DNA of 64,000 nucleotides from Providencia stuartii (GCF_029277985.1 NZ_CP119546.1:868001-932000), one strand, 5' to 3'; numbered from the stretch's first letter, positions 1 to 11,908 are shown. Translations and numbers: made by a program. The notes: a model not told the origin generated them from the letters alone.

Positions 1-837
1 TTAAAAAATAATAATGAGACGTTTAGTTTACCCTCGAAGAATGCGGTTATTTATAGTCCATTTGGTCATCAAGATATGATTTGCCAAGCATTGAGAATCA
101 ATACACCTAGAGTTTTGAAAAATAAAGCCGCATTACCCTTATTGAGCTCGAAATTATTGCGTCCGATGCTGCAAGAATCGGTGAGGGAATTTAAAAAAAG
201 TGAGCTACAGGGAAAGTTAAAGAATGGGGCTGTTTATGACCAAAAATTGACTCCTTTAATTGCAGAGCATGGGCTTGCAACGATACATGATGCGATTTTA
301 CAAGGTGGTATAGCGCTCAATAAGAATGCAGTGACTGTATTGGGGGAATATAAGGCATTGAACCAATTGCAGTTAGAGTTAAAGTCATCACAAAAAATAG
401 ACACAATTTATGTTATTGGGCATGGTGAAGCAGGGCAGCCTTATCTCTATGAAACGAGCAAAATAGGTTGTCGGCAAAAACATATTGCAGATGTGATGAA
501 GGAAATCTATGCATCACTAGGCAATAAAATCGCCAGCAATGTAAAAATTAAATTGACTGCTTGTGAAAGCGCCGATGCTGAGAGACTTGACTCATTTAAC
601 CAATTAACACAAAAAAAGCGAATTGATAAAAATCATACTCATTCACTAGCTGCTCACGCCAAAATAGAAGCCCAAAAAGTCGTGCCAGAAGCTCGCATCT
701 ATGGCTATCACGGTATTGGGATCTCAAGAGGCAGTGATTACCTTTCTAAGGCTCAATGTTTAGATTCTGATTTTGATAGTAAAACGGGGCAGGTAACTCA
801 TTGGGTGAATGCAAAATCCGTTCGGGAAACGTTTTAA
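1..837 (+). CDS. Partial gene, unrecognised; possible clan CD-like (caspase-fold) cysteine peptidase or effector
   Basis: The reading frame is open from base 1, so the true start lies left of the window; the first in-frame ATG at 76 would give 253 residues. I do not recognise the family with confidence. Numbered from ATG76, a hydrophobic strand (TIYVI) leads into His116-Gly (IGHGEAG), and a second strand ends in Ala-Cys163 (KLTACESA). A strand followed by His-Gly, then about 45 residues later a strand ending in a Cys, is the arrangement of clan CD peptidases such as the MARTX toxin protease domain and OspB-type effectors. That assignment is inference from two motifs only. The C-terminal part has GYHGIGISRG and no membrane segment. 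In E. coli the position next to acpH is held by malZ, so this is accessory content. It converges on acpH. Confidence 0.6.
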   Translation, partial: LKNNNETFSLPSKNAVIYSPFGHQDMICQALRINTPRVLKNKAALPLLSSKLLRPMLQESVREFKKSELQGKLKNGAVYDQKLTPLIAEHGLATIHDAILQGGIALNKNAVTVLGEYKALNQLQLELKSSQKIDTIYVIGHGEAGQPYLYETSKIGCRQKHIADVMKEIYASLGNKIASNVKIKLTACESADAERLDSFNQLTQKKRIDKNHTHSLAAHAKIEAQKVVPEARIYGYHGIGISRGSDYLSKAQCLDSDFDSKTGQVTHWVNAKSVRETF

Positions 838-904
838 TCGAACATTCATTTATGGCTATTATTTTTGCGAAATCATGTAACGGCTTGTCATGGCATGAGG
901 GTGT

Positions 905-1489
905 CTAAGAAAAGCGTGAGTTTTTCACAAGCGCCATCATTTGCGGGTAAAACTGGAAAAAAATTTTTTCAAGTTGCGCATATTGCAATAAAAAATCGTC
1001 ATATGAACCACTAAGTGCTTGTAATTTTGGTCGTCTGCGAGCCATACCATTTAATGATTTACCAATGTAGGCTTTATCTGCATAGCGCGTTAGCCAGTGC
1101 TGCGGCCAAAGAAACTCATTCAGCTCCTGAAACTTTTCAGGAGTATGGGAGAGGTTTGGCTCTATTTGATGGCGAGCATAATGAATAAAGTCAGTTAGGT
1201 TAATATGCGGTTCAACCTTAGACCAATGCAAAGACAGAAAATGATCCCATACGAGATCTAACGTGATTGGTGCGACTCGCCGGTAATCCGTTCTGAATAG
1301 CAGACGCGCCTCTTTGACCAAAGGGTGCGAATCCGTTGCCTTATCAACAGCTCGGTGCATCATGATACCCGCAACAACATCTGGCGCATACAGGCCTTCA
1401 GGGTTGCCACGTACAAAATCAGCCATGATATTGCCGAGTAATGAGGAGTTAGCGGTATAAGCCAAGTGTAAATGAGCGAGAAAGTTCAT
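905..1489 (-). CDS. acpH: Acyl carrier protein phosphodiesterase AcpH
   Basis: Hydrolyses the 4'-phosphopantetheine arm from holo-acyl carrier protein, giving apo-ACP in the cytoplasm. The 194-residue product matches the E. coli protein (193) along its whole length: N-terminal [11 protein letters not shown], then [24 protein letters not shown] and [17 protein letters not shown], an HD-type metal-dependent hydrolase pattern. The start at 1489 was chosen because it gives the conserved MNFLAHLHL; the frame continues 10 codons further upstream to a non-conserved ATG. It is divergent from queA, as in E. coli. Confidence 0.93.
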   Translation of the reverse strand: MNFLAHLHLAYTANSSLLGNIMADFVRGNPEGLYAPDVVAGIMMHRAVDKATDSHPLVKEARLLFRTDYRRVAPITLDLVWDHFLSLHWSKVEPHINLTDFIHYARHQIEPNLSHTPEKFQELNEFLWPQHWLTRYADKAYIGKSLNGMARRRPKLQALSGSYDDFLLQYAQLEKIFFQFYPQMMALVKNSRFS

Positions 1490-1790
1490 GATCCTTATCA
1501 TATACCTGATGCTTAACAAATTATAGTGATGTTCGTTGTTTAAACATTGTTTGAGCTACCTACGGTTATCTGTTTTGCAGTGTCAATGAGTGGTAAGCCG
1601 CTTTGTCATTAGGTATTGACGAACAAAAGAGAACGATAATAGCCCCTTTAGAGAAACAGGGAATAGGGCTACTTTGCTAAATATTTGTTAAATGTGGGGA
1701 GTTTTTTCAGCAAAAATACGCTTATTTCTTGCGCCTTTGAGTGCTCAGCACTAGACTAGTCGCCTGTTTTTTTAGATTGAAGTTAAGACA
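1490..1790. other. Divergent intergenic region between acpH and queA
   Basis: About 300 bases without a gene. It must hold the promoters of acpH (leftward) and queA (rightward). A weak sigma-70-like pair, TTGCGC (1729-1734) and TAGACT (1752-1757) with a 17-bp spacer, is the best queA candidate I can see, but neither hexamer is close to consensus. No repeat or structured RNA was noticed. Confidence 0.4.
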
Positions 1791-2897
1791 ATGCGTGTTT
1801 CTGATTTTACTTTTGAGTTACCTGAAGAATTAATTGCCCACTATCCTCAAGCGCAGCGAAGCGCATGCAGGCTGCTTAGCCTTGATGGCCCAACGGGGCA
1901 GCTCACGCATGGCATTTTTACCGATATTCTTGAGAAATTGGAGCCGGGTGACTTGCTCGTTTTTAACAATACTCGTGTTATTCCAGCAAGGCTATTTGGC
2001 CGTAAGGCGAGTGGTGGTAAAATCGAAATGCTCGTTGAAAGAATGTTAGATGAGCACCGCGTGCTTGCGCATATCAGAGCTTCTAAAGCACCAAAAGAAG
2101 GTGCTGAGCTGATTTTAGGTGAAGACGAAAGCGTCAAGGCGACCATGGTCGCTCGTCATGATACATTGTTTGAAGTGCAATTTGATGATGAGCGTGACGT
2201 GCTGAGTATCCTCAATCAAATTGGTCATATGCCGTTACCTCCTTATATCGATCGTCCAGACGAAGAAGCCGATAAAGAATTATATCAAACTGTTTATAGT
2301 CAGCGCCCTGGTGCTGTTGCGGCACCAACAGCGGGATTACATTTTGATGAGCCTTTGCTGGAAGCATTGCGTGAAAAAGGTGTGGAAATGGCGTTTGTCA
2401 CATTGCATGTAGGTGCAGGTACGTTCCAGCCCGTGCGAGTCGATACCATTGAAGATCATGTCATGCATTCAGAATATGCGGAAGTTCCCCAAGATGTTGT
2501 CGATGCGGTATTGGCTTGTAAGGCCCGAGGTAATCGCGTTATTGCGGTAGGAACGACATCCGTCCGCTCATTGGAAAGTGCGGCTCAAGCCAGTAAAGAC
2601 ACTTTAATCGCACCTTTTTTTGATGATACGCAAATCTTTATTTATCCAGGTTATGAATATCAAGTGATTGATGCGTTGATTACTAACTTTCATCTACCAG
2701 AATCGACATTAATTATGTTGGTTTCTGCCTTTGCAGGATACCAACATACTATGCAAGCTTACAAAGAAGCGGTAGCACAACAGTACCGTTTCTTTAGTTA
2801 TGGTGATGCTATGTTTATCACCCGTAATCCCGATGCTCGTTTAGAGCAGATTGGAGAGTCGTTTGATTTAGGCGATGGCAACGCCACTAGCCTGTAA
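1791..2897 (+). CDS. queA: S-adenosylmethionine:tRNA ribosyltransferase-isomerase QueA
   Basis: Transfers and isomerises the ribosyl group of S-adenosylmethionine onto preQ1 at tRNA position 34, forming epoxyqueuosine, the step after Tgt. 368 residues (E. coli 356). The conserved N-terminus [19 protein letters not shown] and the blocks [34 protein letters not shown] and [19 protein letters not shown] span the family. It is the first gene of queA-tgt-yajC-secD-secF, 48 bases ahead of tgt. Two short frames on the opposite strand and in another frame are shadows of it. Confidence 0.96.
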   Translation: MRVSDFTFELPEELIAHYPQAQRSACRLLSLDGPTGQLTHGIFTDILEKLEPGDLLVFNNTRVIPARLFGRKASGGKIEMLVERMLDEHRVLAHIRASKAPKEGAELILGEDESVKATMVARHDTLFEVQFDDERDVLSILNQIGHMPLPPYIDRPDEEADKELYQTVYSQRPGAVAAPTAGLHFDEPLLEALREKGVEMAFVTLHVGAGTFQPVRVDTIEDHVMHSEYAEVPQDVVDAVLACKARGNRVIAVGTTSVRSLESAAQASKDTLIAPFFDDTQIFIYPGYEYQVIDALITNFHLPESTLIMLVSAFAGYQHTMQAYKEAVAQQYRFFSYGDAMFITRNPDARLEQIGESFDLGDGNATSL

Positions 2898-2903
2898 AGT
2901 TAA

Positions 2904-4073
<1,170 letters not shown>

Positions 4074-4166
4074 ATTTAAGTGCCAAATAGGCTTAATCTG
4101 TGTAGCATATTAAGCCTTGCTGTACTTATGTTTTAAATAGCGTTCAATAACAATGAGGAAAGTTGA

Positions 4167-4499
4167 ATGAGTTTTTTTATTTCTGAAGCAGCGGCATCTG
4201 CAGGCGCTCCAGCACAGGGTAGCCCGTACACGATGGTCATTATGCTCGTCGTTTTCGCCCTGATCTTCTATTTTATGATCCTACGTCCACAGCAAAAACG
4301 TGCTAAAGAGCACCGTAAGCTGATGGAATCCATTACGAAGGGTGATGAAGTTTTGACAACGGGTGGTTTGATCGGACGTGTAACCAAAGTTTCTGAAACA
4401 GGCTATGTTGTTCTTGAACTCAGTGAGAACACTGAAGTAACTATCAAACGTGATTTCGTTGCTGCTGTTTTACCTAAAGGCACAATGAAAGCTATTTAA
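4167..4499 (+). CDS. yajC: Sec translocon accessory subunit YajC
   Basis: Small inner-membrane partner of SecD and SecF in the accessory translocase complex. 110 residues, as in E. coli, with one hydrophobic membrane segment near residues 20-40 (MVIMLVVFALIFYFMIL) followed by the conserved RPQQKRAKEHRKLM and a C-terminal domain with GDEVLTTGGLIGRV. The start has GAGGAAAG a few bases upstream. It lies between tgt and secD in the usual order. Confidence 0.95.
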   Translation: MSFFISEAAASAGAPAQGSPYTMVIMLVVFALIFYFMILRPQQKRAKEHRKLMESITKGDEVLTTGGLIGRVTKVSETGYVVLELSENTEVTIKRDFVAAVLPKGTMKAI

Positions 4500-4526
4500 T
4501 TTCTGATTTTCCCGAAGGGAACTGCC

Positions 4527-6374
4527 GTGCTAAACCGTTATCCTTTGTGGAAGTATCTGATGCTGATCGCTGCGATCCTCATCGGTCTGCTTTATGCGCT
4601 TCCAAACCTATATGGTGAGGATCCGGCTGTTCAGATCACTGGCGTGCGGGGAACCGCCGCCAATGAACAAACGCTGATCCAAGTCCAAAAAACGTTAGAA
4701 AAAGACAATATCCAAAGCAAGTCTATTGCCTTGGAAAATGGGGCTGTATTAGCCCGATTCAACAACTCAGATATTCAGTTGCGCGCTCGTGAAGCTTTAG
4801 TTAGCGCCTTGGGTGATCAATACGTTGTTGCATTAAACCTTGCACCTGCAACACCGAAATGGCTTGAAATGATCGGTGGTGAGCCGATGAAACTCGGCCT
4901 TGACTTGCGTGGTGGGGTTCACTTCCTAATGGAAGTTGATATGGACACTGCATTAGGTAAATTGCAGGAACAAAACATGGACGGTATACGTAATGACTTG
5001 CGCCAAGCAGGCATTCCGTACTCTTCTATCCGTAAAGGCGACAATTACAGCGTTGAAGTCCGTTTCCGTAACGCTGATGACCGTAGCCTAGCAGAGAAAA
5101 CATTGGCTCGTAAATTCCAAGACTTAGTGTTTTCTGATGGTGGCAATAATACCATGACTGCTGTCATGACGGATGAGCGTCTACGTGAGGCTCGTAACTA
5201 TGCCGTATCTCAAAACATTACTATCATTCGTAACCGTGTGAACCAATTAGGGGTTGCAGAACCTTTAGTTCAGCGTCAAGGTGCGGAGCGTATTGTTGTT
5301 GAGTTACCGGGTATTCAAGATACCGCCCGTGCTAAAGAAATTTTAGGTGCAACAGCAACCCTAGAGTTCCGTTTAGTCAACCAAAGCGTTGATCCATCGG
5401 CTGCTGAAAGTGGACGTGTGCCTGGTGATTCCGAAGTTAAGTATGATCGAAATGGCGTGCCTTACGTGTTGTATAAGCGTGTTATTTTGACCGGTGACCA
5501 TATCACTGACTCAACTTCAGGCGGTGATGAAAACGGTGCACCTCAAGTTAGCATCGGTTTGGATAGTGCTGGTGGCTCTATCATGTCTGATTTTACTCGT
5601 GATAATCAGGGTAAACTCATGGCAACCCTGTTTGTTGAATATAAAGACAGTGGTAAACGAGATGCCGAAGGCCGCGCTATCTTGATGAAAGATGAGAAAG
5701 TGATTAACGCTGCGAACATTTCAGCGCGTTTCGGTAGTCAATTCCGTATCACCGGTATCAATGATCCAAATGAAGCACGCCAGTTATCATTGCTGTTACG
5801 TGCGGGTGCGTTAATTGCACCAATCCAAATCGTTGAAGAGCGTACCATTGGTCCAACGCTTGGTTTGCAGAATATTGAACAAGGTTTGAAAGCGTGTTTG
5901 GCAGGCCTATTAGCATCAATTCTATTTATGATTATTTACTATCGTAAGTTTGGTTTGATTGCCAGTACTGCACTATTTGCAAACTTGATCATGATTGTTG
6001 GTGTGATGTCGCTGTTACCGGGTGCAACACTGACAATGCCTGGTATTGCGGGGATTGTGTTGACCCTTGCCGTTGCCGTTGATGCGAACGTTTTGATTAA
6101 CGAACGTATCAAAGAAGAATTGCGTAATGGGCGTTCCGTCCAGCAATCTATTCATGAAGGTTATAAAGGCGCATTCTCAAGTATTATTGACGCAAACCTG
6201 ACTACGCTTATCACTGCCATTATTCTGTATGCAGTGGGAACCGGGTCAATCAAAGGCTTTGCAATTACGACAGCTATCGGTGTCGCCACCTCTATGTTTA
6301 CAGCCATTATCGGTACACGTGCTATCGTGAACCTGCTATATGGTGGTAAGCGTATCAACAAGCTGTCAATTTAA
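4527..6374 (+). CDS. secD: Protein translocase subunit SecD
   Basis: Membrane subunit that uses the proton motive force to help complete protein export through SecYEG. 615 residues, the same as E. coli, from a GTG start at 4527. It shows an N-terminal membrane helix, the D1 motif region [15 protein letters not shown], a large periplasmic domain, and a five-helix C-terminal region with [20 protein letters not shown], the conserved RND-like transmembrane motif. secF follows after 10 bases, so the two are translated together. Confidence 0.97.
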   Translation: MLNRYPLWKYLMLIAAILIGLLYALPNLYGEDPAVQITGVRGTAANEQTLIQVQKTLEKDNIQSKSIALENGAVLARFNNSDIQLRAREALVSALGDQYVVALNLAPATPKWLEMIGGEPMKLGLDLRGGVHFLMEVDMDTALGKLQEQNMDGIRNDLRQAGIPYSSIRKGDNYSVEVRFRNADDRSLAEKTLARKFQDLVFSDGGNNTMTAVMTDERLREARNYAVSQNITIIRNRVNQLGVAEPLVQRQGAERIVVELPGIQDTARAKEILGATATLEFRLVNQSVDPSAAESGRVPGDSEVKYDRNGVPYVLYKRVILTGDHITDSTSGGDENGAPQVSIGLDSAGGSIMSDFTRDNQGKLMATLFVEYKDSGKRDAEGRAILMKDEKVINAANISARFGSQFRITGINDPNEARQLSLLLRAGALIAPIQIVEERTIGPTLGLQNIEQGLKACLAGLLASILFMIIYYRKFGLIASTALFANLIMIVGVMSLLPGATLTMPGIAGIVLTLAVAVDANVLINERIKEELRNGRSVQQSIHEGYKGAFSSIIDANLTTLITAIILYAVGTGSIKGFAITTAIGVATSMFTAIIGTRAIVNLLYGGKRINKLSI

Positions 6375-6384
6375 GGAGCACGTT

Positions 6385-7353
6385 GTGGCACAGGATTATA
6401 CTGTTGAACAATTGAACTATGGCCGTAAAGTCTATGACTTTATGCGCTGGGACAACGTTGCCTTTGGGATTTCTATCGTACTGCTGATCGCATCTTTTGT
6501 GGTCATCGGGGTTAAAGGGTTCAACTGGGGACTTGATTTCACGGGGGGGACGGTAATCGAGATCAACCTGAGTCAGCCTGCTGACTTGGATAAGATTCGT
6601 GATAGTCTTTCTAATACGGACCACAAAGACCCTCTGATCCAAAACTTTGGTAGTAGCCGTGACATTATGATCCGTCTACCCCCTATCGAAGGTGTGGCGG
6701 GTCAAGAAGTTGGTAAAGAGATCATCACTATCATCAATAAAAATGTTGATGAACAGGCGACAGTTAAGCGGATTGAGTTTGTGGGGCCAAGTGTTGGCGC
6801 TGAATTGGCTCAAACAGGCGCACTGGCATTGTTAACCGCGCTTATCTGTATTCTGATTTATGTTGGTTTCCGCTTTGAATGGCGTCTTGCTGCGGGTGCG
6901 GTATTAGCACTTGCCCATGACGTTATCATTACATTAGGTATCTTATCGTTATTCCATATTGAGATCGATATGACGATTGTTGCGTCATTGATGTCTGTTA
7001 TTGGTTATTCACTGAACGACAGTATCGTAGTATCTGACCGTATTCGTGAAAATTTCCGTAAGATCCGTCGCGGTACACCTTATGAAATCATGAACGTCTC
7101 TCTTACCCAAACATTAAGCCGTACCATTATGACATCTGCAACCACATTACTGGTGGTTTTGATGCTGTATATATTTGGTGGCGCAATGTTAGAAGGCTTC
7201 TCATTGGTAATGTTGATTGGTGTCACTATTGGTACTATCTCATCTATCTATGTTGCTTCTGCATTAGCATTGAAGATGGGAATGAGACGTGAGCATTTAC
7301 TTCCTCCTAAAGTTGAGAAAGAAGGTGCAGACCAAGAGTCTTTACTGCCTTAA
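6385..7353 (+). CDS. secF: Protein translocase subunit SecF
   Basis: Partner of SecD in the accessory translocase. The GTG at 6385, preceded by AAGGAG, gives 322 residues beginning [20 protein letters not shown], which aligns with E. coli SecF (323); the frame is open further upstream inside secD but that part is not conserved. It has an N-terminal membrane helix, [12 protein letters not shown], and the C-terminal motif [22 protein letters not shown] strong terminator follows at 7436, ending the queA-secF operon. Confidence 0.97.
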   Translation: MAQDYTVEQLNYGRKVYDFMRWDNVAFGISIVLLIASFVVIGVKGFNWGLDFTGGTVIEINLSQPADLDKIRDSLSNTDHKDPLIQNFGSSRDIMIRLPPIEGVAGQEVGKEIITIINKNVDEQATVKRIEFVGPSVGAELAQTGALALLTALICILIYVGFRFEWRLAAGAVLALAHDVIITLGILSLFHIEIDMTIVASLMSVIGYSLNDSIVVSDRIRENFRKIRRGTPYEIMNVSLTQTLSRTIMTSATTLLVVLMLYIFGGAMLEGFSLVMLIGVTIGTISSIYVASALALKMGMRREHLLPPKVEKEGADQESLLP

Positions 7354-7435
7354 TCTGATTTAGCAGAAGGCCTATCATGCTAGTAGGCCAATTAACGCTA
7401 TCTTTTGGATTTTGAAAAGCGAGCTAAAAACGTGA

Positions 7436-7480
7436 AACACCCCGTTAGACTGCAAATGTACAGTCTGCGGGGTGTTTTTT
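7436..7480 (+). terminator. Intrinsic terminator after secF
   Basis: AACACCCCG (7436-7444) pairs with CGGGGTGTT (7468-7476), extended inward by TAGACTG with CAGTCTG, followed by a run of six T. A long, nearly perfect stem. Confidence 0.9.
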
Positions 7481-7530
7481 ATTGAGCTCTGGGTTACACT
7501 GTTTACCCGAAATAAGAATCAGGAAACACT

Positions 7531-7980
7531 ATGCACTGCCCATTTTGCTCAGCTGTAGATACGAAAGTAATTGACTCGCGTCTAGTTGGTGAAGGCTCTC
7601 AAGTGCGCAGGCGCCGTCAATGTCTGCTTTGCCATGAACGCTTCACCACCTTTGAAGTGGCTGAACTTGTTATGCCACGGGTAATTAAAAGTGATGAAAT
7701 ACGTGAACCGTTTGATGAAGAAAAACTTAGCCGAGGCATGCAAAAAGCCTTGGAAAAACGCCCTGTAAGTGCAGATGCGGTTGAACAGGCGATTATTTCT
7801 ATCAAATCACAACTCCGTGCAACGGGTGAAAGAGAAATCCCTTCTAAATTGATTGGTAATTTAGTGATGGATGAGTTGAAAAAGTTGGATAAAGTCGCTT
7901 ATATCCGTTTTGCCTCGGTTTACCGCAGTTTTGAAGATGTGCGGGAATTTGGCGAAGAAATCGCTAAATTACAGGATTAA
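7531..7980 (+). CDS. nrdR: Transcriptional repressor NrdR
   Basis: Zinc- and nucleotide-binding repressor of ribonucleotide reductase operons. 149 residues, the E. coli length. The zinc ribbon uses Cys3, Cys6, Cys31 and Cys34 (MHCPFC and CLLC), followed by the ATP-cone domain ([20 protein letters not shown]). It stands 4 bases ahead of ribD and starts the nrdR-ribD-ribE-nusB group, as in many gammaproteobacteria. Confidence 0.96.
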   Translation: MHCPFCSAVDTKVIDSRLVGEGSQVRRRRQCLLCHERFTTFEVAELVMPRVIKSDEIREPFDEEKLSRGMQKALEKRPVSADAVEQAIISIKSQLRATGEREIPSKLIGNLVMDELKKLDKVAYIRFASVYRSFEDVREFGEEIAKLQD

Positions 7981-7984
7981 TAAC

Positions 7985-9100
7985 ATGATTGAACAAGACC
8001 GCATCTACATGGCGCGGGCGCTTGAGCTTGCCCAAAAAGGTCGTTTTACTACGTCACCAAACCCAAATGTTGGCTGTGTTATTGTACGTGATGGCGAAAT
8101 TGTGGGTGAAGGCTACCACCAGAAGGCTGGGGAGCCTCACGCTGAAGTTCATGCTTTGCGTATGGCAGGGGAAAACGCAAAAGGTGCAACCGCCTATGTC
8201 ACATTAGAGCCGTGTAGCCATCATGGTCGCACACCACCTTGTGCTGAAGCTTTAATTAAAGCCGGTGTTAGCCGTGTTGTGGCCGCTATGCAAGACCCTA
8301 ACCCACAAGTTGCAGGTCGTGGCCTATATATGCTGTCTCAAGCCGGTATCGAAACGGCCAGTGGGGTTTTGATGGAGCAAGCTGAGCGATTAAATCAAGG
8401 CTTTCTCAAGCGCATGCGTACAGCATTCCCTTATGTTCAATTGAAACTGGCAGCCTCTCTTGATGGTAAGACAGCGCTTGCCTCTGGCGAAAGTAAATGG
8501 ATTACCTCTGCCGCTGCTCGGCAGGATGTTCAAGTATTGCGAGCGCAGGCAAGCGCCATCTTAAGTACCAGCAGTACCGTATTAGCAGATGATCCTTCTT
8601 TGACTGTTCGATGGAATGAGTTACCAGAAAATATACAAACTATTTACCCAGAAAAGACGGTACGTCAGCCTATTCGAATTGTGTTGGATCAGCAGAACAA
8701 AGTCACGGCAGAGCATAAGGTGACTCAATTATCAGGTGAATGTTGGCTTGTACGCCCACAACCTGACGTCGATGCCGTATGGCAGGGGCAAGTTGAACAA
8801 TTAGCGATACCCAGTGACGACAATGGCATTGATTTAGTGATTCTGATGATGCAGCTCGCTAAGCGTAATGTGAACAGTATATGGGTAGAAGCAGGACCAA
8901 CACTAGCCGGATCGTTACTTAAGCTCGGTTTAGTGGATGAGCTTATTGTTTATATTGCACCTAAACTGCTAGGCGATACCGCGCACGGATTAGTCAATTT
9001 TCCGGCCCTTGCGCATTTGTCTGATGCGCCAAAATTTGCATTTACGGATGTGCAAAAGGTTGGTGATGATCTACGTGTTAGACTACGTCCCGTGTGGTAA
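7985..9100 (+). CDS. ribD: Bifunctional riboflavin deaminase/reductase RibD
   Basis: Catalyses the second and third steps of riboflavin synthesis: deamination of the pyrimidine intermediate and reduction of its ribosyl side chain. ATG 7985 gives 371 residues (E. coli 367) starting MIEQDRIYMARALELAQKGR; the frame extends upstream into nrdR but is not conserved there. The deaminase domain has the zinc ligands His52, Cys77 and Cys86 (HAEVHAL, PCSHHGRTPPC); the reductase domain has LKLAASLDGKTAL and VEAGPTLAGSLL. An ERIC-like element separates it from ribE. Confidence 0.96.
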   Translation: MIEQDRIYMARALELAQKGRFTTSPNPNVGCVIVRDGEIVGEGYHQKAGEPHAEVHALRMAGENAKGATAYVTLEPCSHHGRTPPCAEALIKAGVSRVVAAMQDPNPQVAGRGLYMLSQAGIETASGVLMEQAERLNQGFLKRMRTAFPYVQLKLAASLDGKTALASGESKWITSAAARQDVQVLRAQASAILSTSSTVLADDPSLTVRWNELPENIQTIYPEKTVRQPIRIVLDQQNKVTAEHKVTQLSGECWLVRPQPDVDAVWQGQVEQLAIPSDDNGIDLVILMMQLAKRNVNSIWVEAGPTLAGSLLKLGLVDELIVYIAPKLLGDTAHGLVNFPALAHLSDAPKFAFTDVQKVGDDLRVRLRPVW

Positions 9101-9180
9101 TAAAAGTTTTTTATCGTTTTGCTAAAATTCAACCACGCGATTAATGAAAGAATGTGATAAAATCCGCGCCCCACGGGTTG

Positions 9181-9319
9181 TATACTGTTCATCATTCGAG
9201 GTGCAGCTCGGTAATAAGTGAAAGCGTCGCTAGATGTATAGTTCGCTGTATGACTAGGGCGAATGGGGTTCTTACCGTAGGTAAGGTAAAACGCTGCAAC
9301 CTGAAGCATGACGAGTATA
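9181..9319. repeat. ERIC-like repeat between ribD and ribE
   Basis: About 139 bp bounded by imperfect terminal inverted repeats: the left end begins TATACTGTTCATCATTC and the right end reads TGAAGCATGACGAGTATA; 20 of the outer 27 bases match when one end is reverse-complemented. Related ends occur at 13864-13990 and 20494-20620. From memory, the end resembles the ERIC terminus (CTTGAAGTATGACGGGTATA). A small internal hairpin CTTACC-GTA-GGTAAG lies at 9271-9285. It stops 20 bases before the ribE start codon, so it forms the transcribed leader. Confidence 0.72.
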
Positions 9320-9339
9320 ATTAATATTAAAGGAAGGCT

Positions 9340-9810
9340 ATGAACGTAATTAAAGGTGTTGTTGCCGCGCCACAAGCGCGTGTCGCCATTGCAATCGCTC
9401 GTTTTAACAACTTTATTAATGATAGTCTGCTGGACGGTGCTGTTGATGCTTTAGAGCGTATCGGCCAAGTTTCTCAAGACAACATTACTGTTGTGTGGGT
9501 ACCGGGGGCTTATGAGCTACCACTAACAGTTAAGGCGTTAGCTGAAACGAAAAAATATGATGCAGTCATTGCGTTAGGCACGGTTATCCGTGGTGGAACC
9601 GCCCATTTCGAGTTTGTTGCAGGAGAGTGTAGCTCAGGCCTATCTCATGTAGCAATGAACAGTGAAATTCCTGTCACTTTTGGTGTTCTGACCACAGAGA
9701 ATATTGAGCAAGCGATTGAACGCGCTGGCACTAAAGCTGGTAACAAAGGTGCTGAAGCAGCACTGACAGCATTAGAAATGATTAATGTACTTAAAGCTGT
9801 AAAAGGCTGA
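9340..9810 (+). CDS. ribE: 6,7-dimethyl-8-ribityllumazine synthase
   Basis: Condenses the RibD product with dihydroxybutanone phosphate to lumazine, the penultimate step of riboflavin synthesis; the enzyme (also called RibH) normally forms an icosahedral 60-mer. 156 residues, the E. coli length, with [48 protein letters not shown] and [17 protein letters not shown]. The ribosome site AAAGGAAGG is just after the ERIC-like repeat. nusB follows after 26 bases. Confidence 0.96.
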   Translation: MNVIKGVVAAPQARVAIAIARFNNFINDSLLDGAVDALERIGQVSQDNITVVWVPGAYELPLTVKALAETKKYDAVIALGTVIRGGTAHFEFVAGECSSGLSHVAMNSEIPVTFGVLTTENIEQAIERAGTKAGNKGAEAALTALEMINVLKAVKG

Positions 9811-9836
9811 TTTAGTTTTTATTTAAGGGGAATCTT

Positions 9837-10253
9837 GTGAAACCTGCTGCTCGTCGCCGCGCTCGTGAGTGTGCTGTGCAAGCCATCTATTCATGGCAAT
9901 TATCCGGTAATAACGTTTCCGATGTGGAATATGAATTTATTGCTGAACAGGACATGTCTGACGTTGACGTTATTTATTTTCGTGAACTGTTATCTGGAGT
10001 AGCGAATAACGCTGCGAAATTGGATCAACTCATGGCTCCTTTCTTATCTCGCCAACTCGAAGAGCTGGGACAGGTAGAGAAAGCGATTTTACGTGTTGCT
10101 ATGTATGAACTTAGCTACCGTGAAGATGTCCCTTATAAAGTTGCTATTAATGAAGGCATTGAACTTGCTAAAGTATTCGGTGCAGAAGATAGCCATAAAT
10201 TTGTTAATGGTGTACTTGATAAGGCTGCGCCAGCTGTTCGTCGTAAAAAATAA
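9837..10253 (+). CDS. nusB: Transcription antitermination protein NusB
   Basis: Binds the boxA element of rRNA and phage lambda N leader transcripts together with NusE (ribosomal protein S10) to suppress termination. 138 residues (E. coli 139), GTG start at 9837 after AAGGGGAATCTT. It has the all-helical family signature, including [49 protein letters not shown] and [11 protein letters not shown] terminator follows at about 10299. Confidence 0.96.
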   Translation: MKPAARRRARECAVQAIYSWQLSGNNVSDVEYEFIAEQDMSDVDVIYFRELLSGVANNAAKLDQLMAPFLSRQLEELGQVEKAILRVAMYELSYREDVPYKVAINEGIELAKVFGAEDSHKFVNGVLDKAAPAVRRKK

Positions 10254-10298
10254 ACATTGATCAGGGTTCCCTCCTGTAATACTACAGTAGTAATGAGG

Positions 10299-10330
10299 TA
10301 GGCTGGGTTCCAGCCTATCTTTATATTTTA
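10299..10330 (+). terminator. Probable intrinsic terminator after nusB
   Basis: TAGGCTGG (10299-10306) and CCAGCCTA (10310-10317) form a perfect 8-bp stem with a 3-base loop, followed by the T-rich TCTTTATATTTTA. Some read-through into thiL is likely, because the T tract is interrupted. Confidence 0.65.
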
Positions 10331-10387
10331 TGCGTATGTATCCATGATAAATATGATACTAGGCATAGCGAAAATGGAAAAGCTACC

Positions 10388-11377
10388 ATGTCATATGGCG
10401 AATTTGACCTCATCGCACGTTTCTTTAACCGTCAAACTACCAATCGACGGGATGTGAATATCGGTATTGGTGATGACTGTGCGTTGATGACCATACCAGA
10501 AAAACAGCAGCTTGCTGTCAGTACTGATACACTGGTTTCTGGTATTCATTTCCTACCTGAAATTTCCCCTGCGGATCTAGCCTACAAATCATTAGCCTCT
10601 AATTTAAGTGATCTTGCTGCGATGGGGGCGGATCCTGCTTGGGTTTCACTGGCGATTACATTACCTCATGTTGACCTCCATTGGTTAGAGCAATTCAGTG
10701 ATAGCTTGTTTGAGCAGATTAATTATTACGGTATGCAGTTAATTGGTGGAGACACCACGCGTGGCCCGATGAGTTTAACTTATACGGTACATGGCTTAGT
10801 GCCACATGGAAAAGCGTTGTCACGGTCAGGGGCTCGTAATGGAGACTGGATATATGTGACGGGGACACTGGGTGATAGCGCTGCCGGTCTAGCAATATTG
10901 CAGGGCAGGTTAGATATCCAAGATGAAAAGCAAAAAGCATGGTTACTGGGACGCCATTTGCGTCCTCAGCCACGTATTTTGCAAGGCCAAGCATTACGCA
11001 ATCTGGCCTCTTCCGCCATTGATATTTCAGATGGATTAATTTCCGATCTAAACCATATCTTGAAAGCTAGCGGCTGTGGTGCACGTATTAATCTTGATGC
11101 ATTACCACTTTCTGAAGCATTACAGCAAAACTGTTCCGTAGAGCAAGCGCGTATTTGGTCTCTCAGTGGCGGCGAGGATTATGAGCTTTGTTTCACAGTT
11201 CCTGAGATAAACCGTGGTGCACTCGAAATGGCACTAGCGCATACCGGTGCCAACTTTACTTGTATTGGGCAGATCAAACCGCAATCTGAGGGGATCAGTT
11301 ATTATTGTGATAATCAGGTTGTAGATGTGGCATTAAAAGGATTTGATCATTTTGTATTAGAAAATATTGATAATTAA
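10388..11377 (+). CDS. thiL: Thiamine-monophosphate kinase ThiL
   Basis: Phosphorylates thiamine monophosphate to the coenzyme thiamine diphosphate with ATP. 329 residues (E. coli 325), with the PurM-like metal and ATP motifs [42 protein letters not shown] and [12 protein letters not shown]. In E. coli pgpA follows thiL directly; here a strong terminator at 11405 follows and pgpA is absent from the spot. Confidence 0.96.
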   Translation: MSYGEFDLIARFFNRQTTNRRDVNIGIGDDCALMTIPEKQQLAVSTDTLVSGIHFLPEISPADLAYKSLASNLSDLAAMGADPAWVSLAITLPHVDLHWLEQFSDSLFEQINYYGMQLIGGDTTRGPMSLTYTVHGLVPHGKALSRSGARNGDWIYVTGTLGDSAAGLAILQGRLDIQDEKQKAWLLGRHLRPQPRILQGQALRNLASSAIDISDGLISDLNHILKASGCGARINLDALPLSEALQQNCSVEQARIWSLSGGEDYELCFTVPEINRGALEMALAHTGANFTCIGQIKPQSEGISYYCDNQVVDVALKGFDHFVLENIDN

Positions 11378-11404
11378 TCCTAGATAATAACGCATAAAAA
11401 AATC

Positions 11405-11437
11405 AGCCCGTGTCAGTCATTGTCACGGGCTTTTTTA
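11405..11437 (+). terminator. Intrinsic terminator after thiL
   Basis: AGCCCGTG (11405-11412) pairs with CACGGGCT (11424-11431), followed by a run of six T. Confidence 0.9.
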
Positions 11438-11908
11438 TTATTATTGATCGCAATAGATCGTTATAAAGGGATCTTGAATCCATAAAATATTTTATTTTAT
11501 ATTTTGCTGGCAAAATAATGCTGAGATAATTTATATAAAAGAATAAACAGGCTTATTAGTATAAATACTTACATATGAAGAGGGGGATTAAGTATTCTTT
11601 AAGTGTATGAATAAAAAGTCATTTTTTATTCATAAAAGAAAGCTGCCAAAAGGCAGCTAAAACAAAAATGAGGCGTAGATCTCATATAAATATGAGATAT
11701 TTATGTCAATATTGACAAAATTCTTATGAGGGTAAATAGATGTTAAATCCATACTGAACTTTATTTGAGATAAAAGCAAGATCCTTTTTAAAAGAAATTT
11801 GCTTGAAATTGATCTAACTAATGATCCCGCTAATTTTATACTGAGATATTAAAAAATATGAGTGCAATTCAACATTAAATCACAGAGGGAATAGGATGAA
11901 GTACCAAG

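Noticed and set aside
9101..9339. Possible FMN riboswitch in front of ribE
   Set aside because: None of the conserved FMN-element core (AGGG/GGCGGU-type segments in order) is seen; the terminal inverted repeats fit an ERIC-like repeat better.
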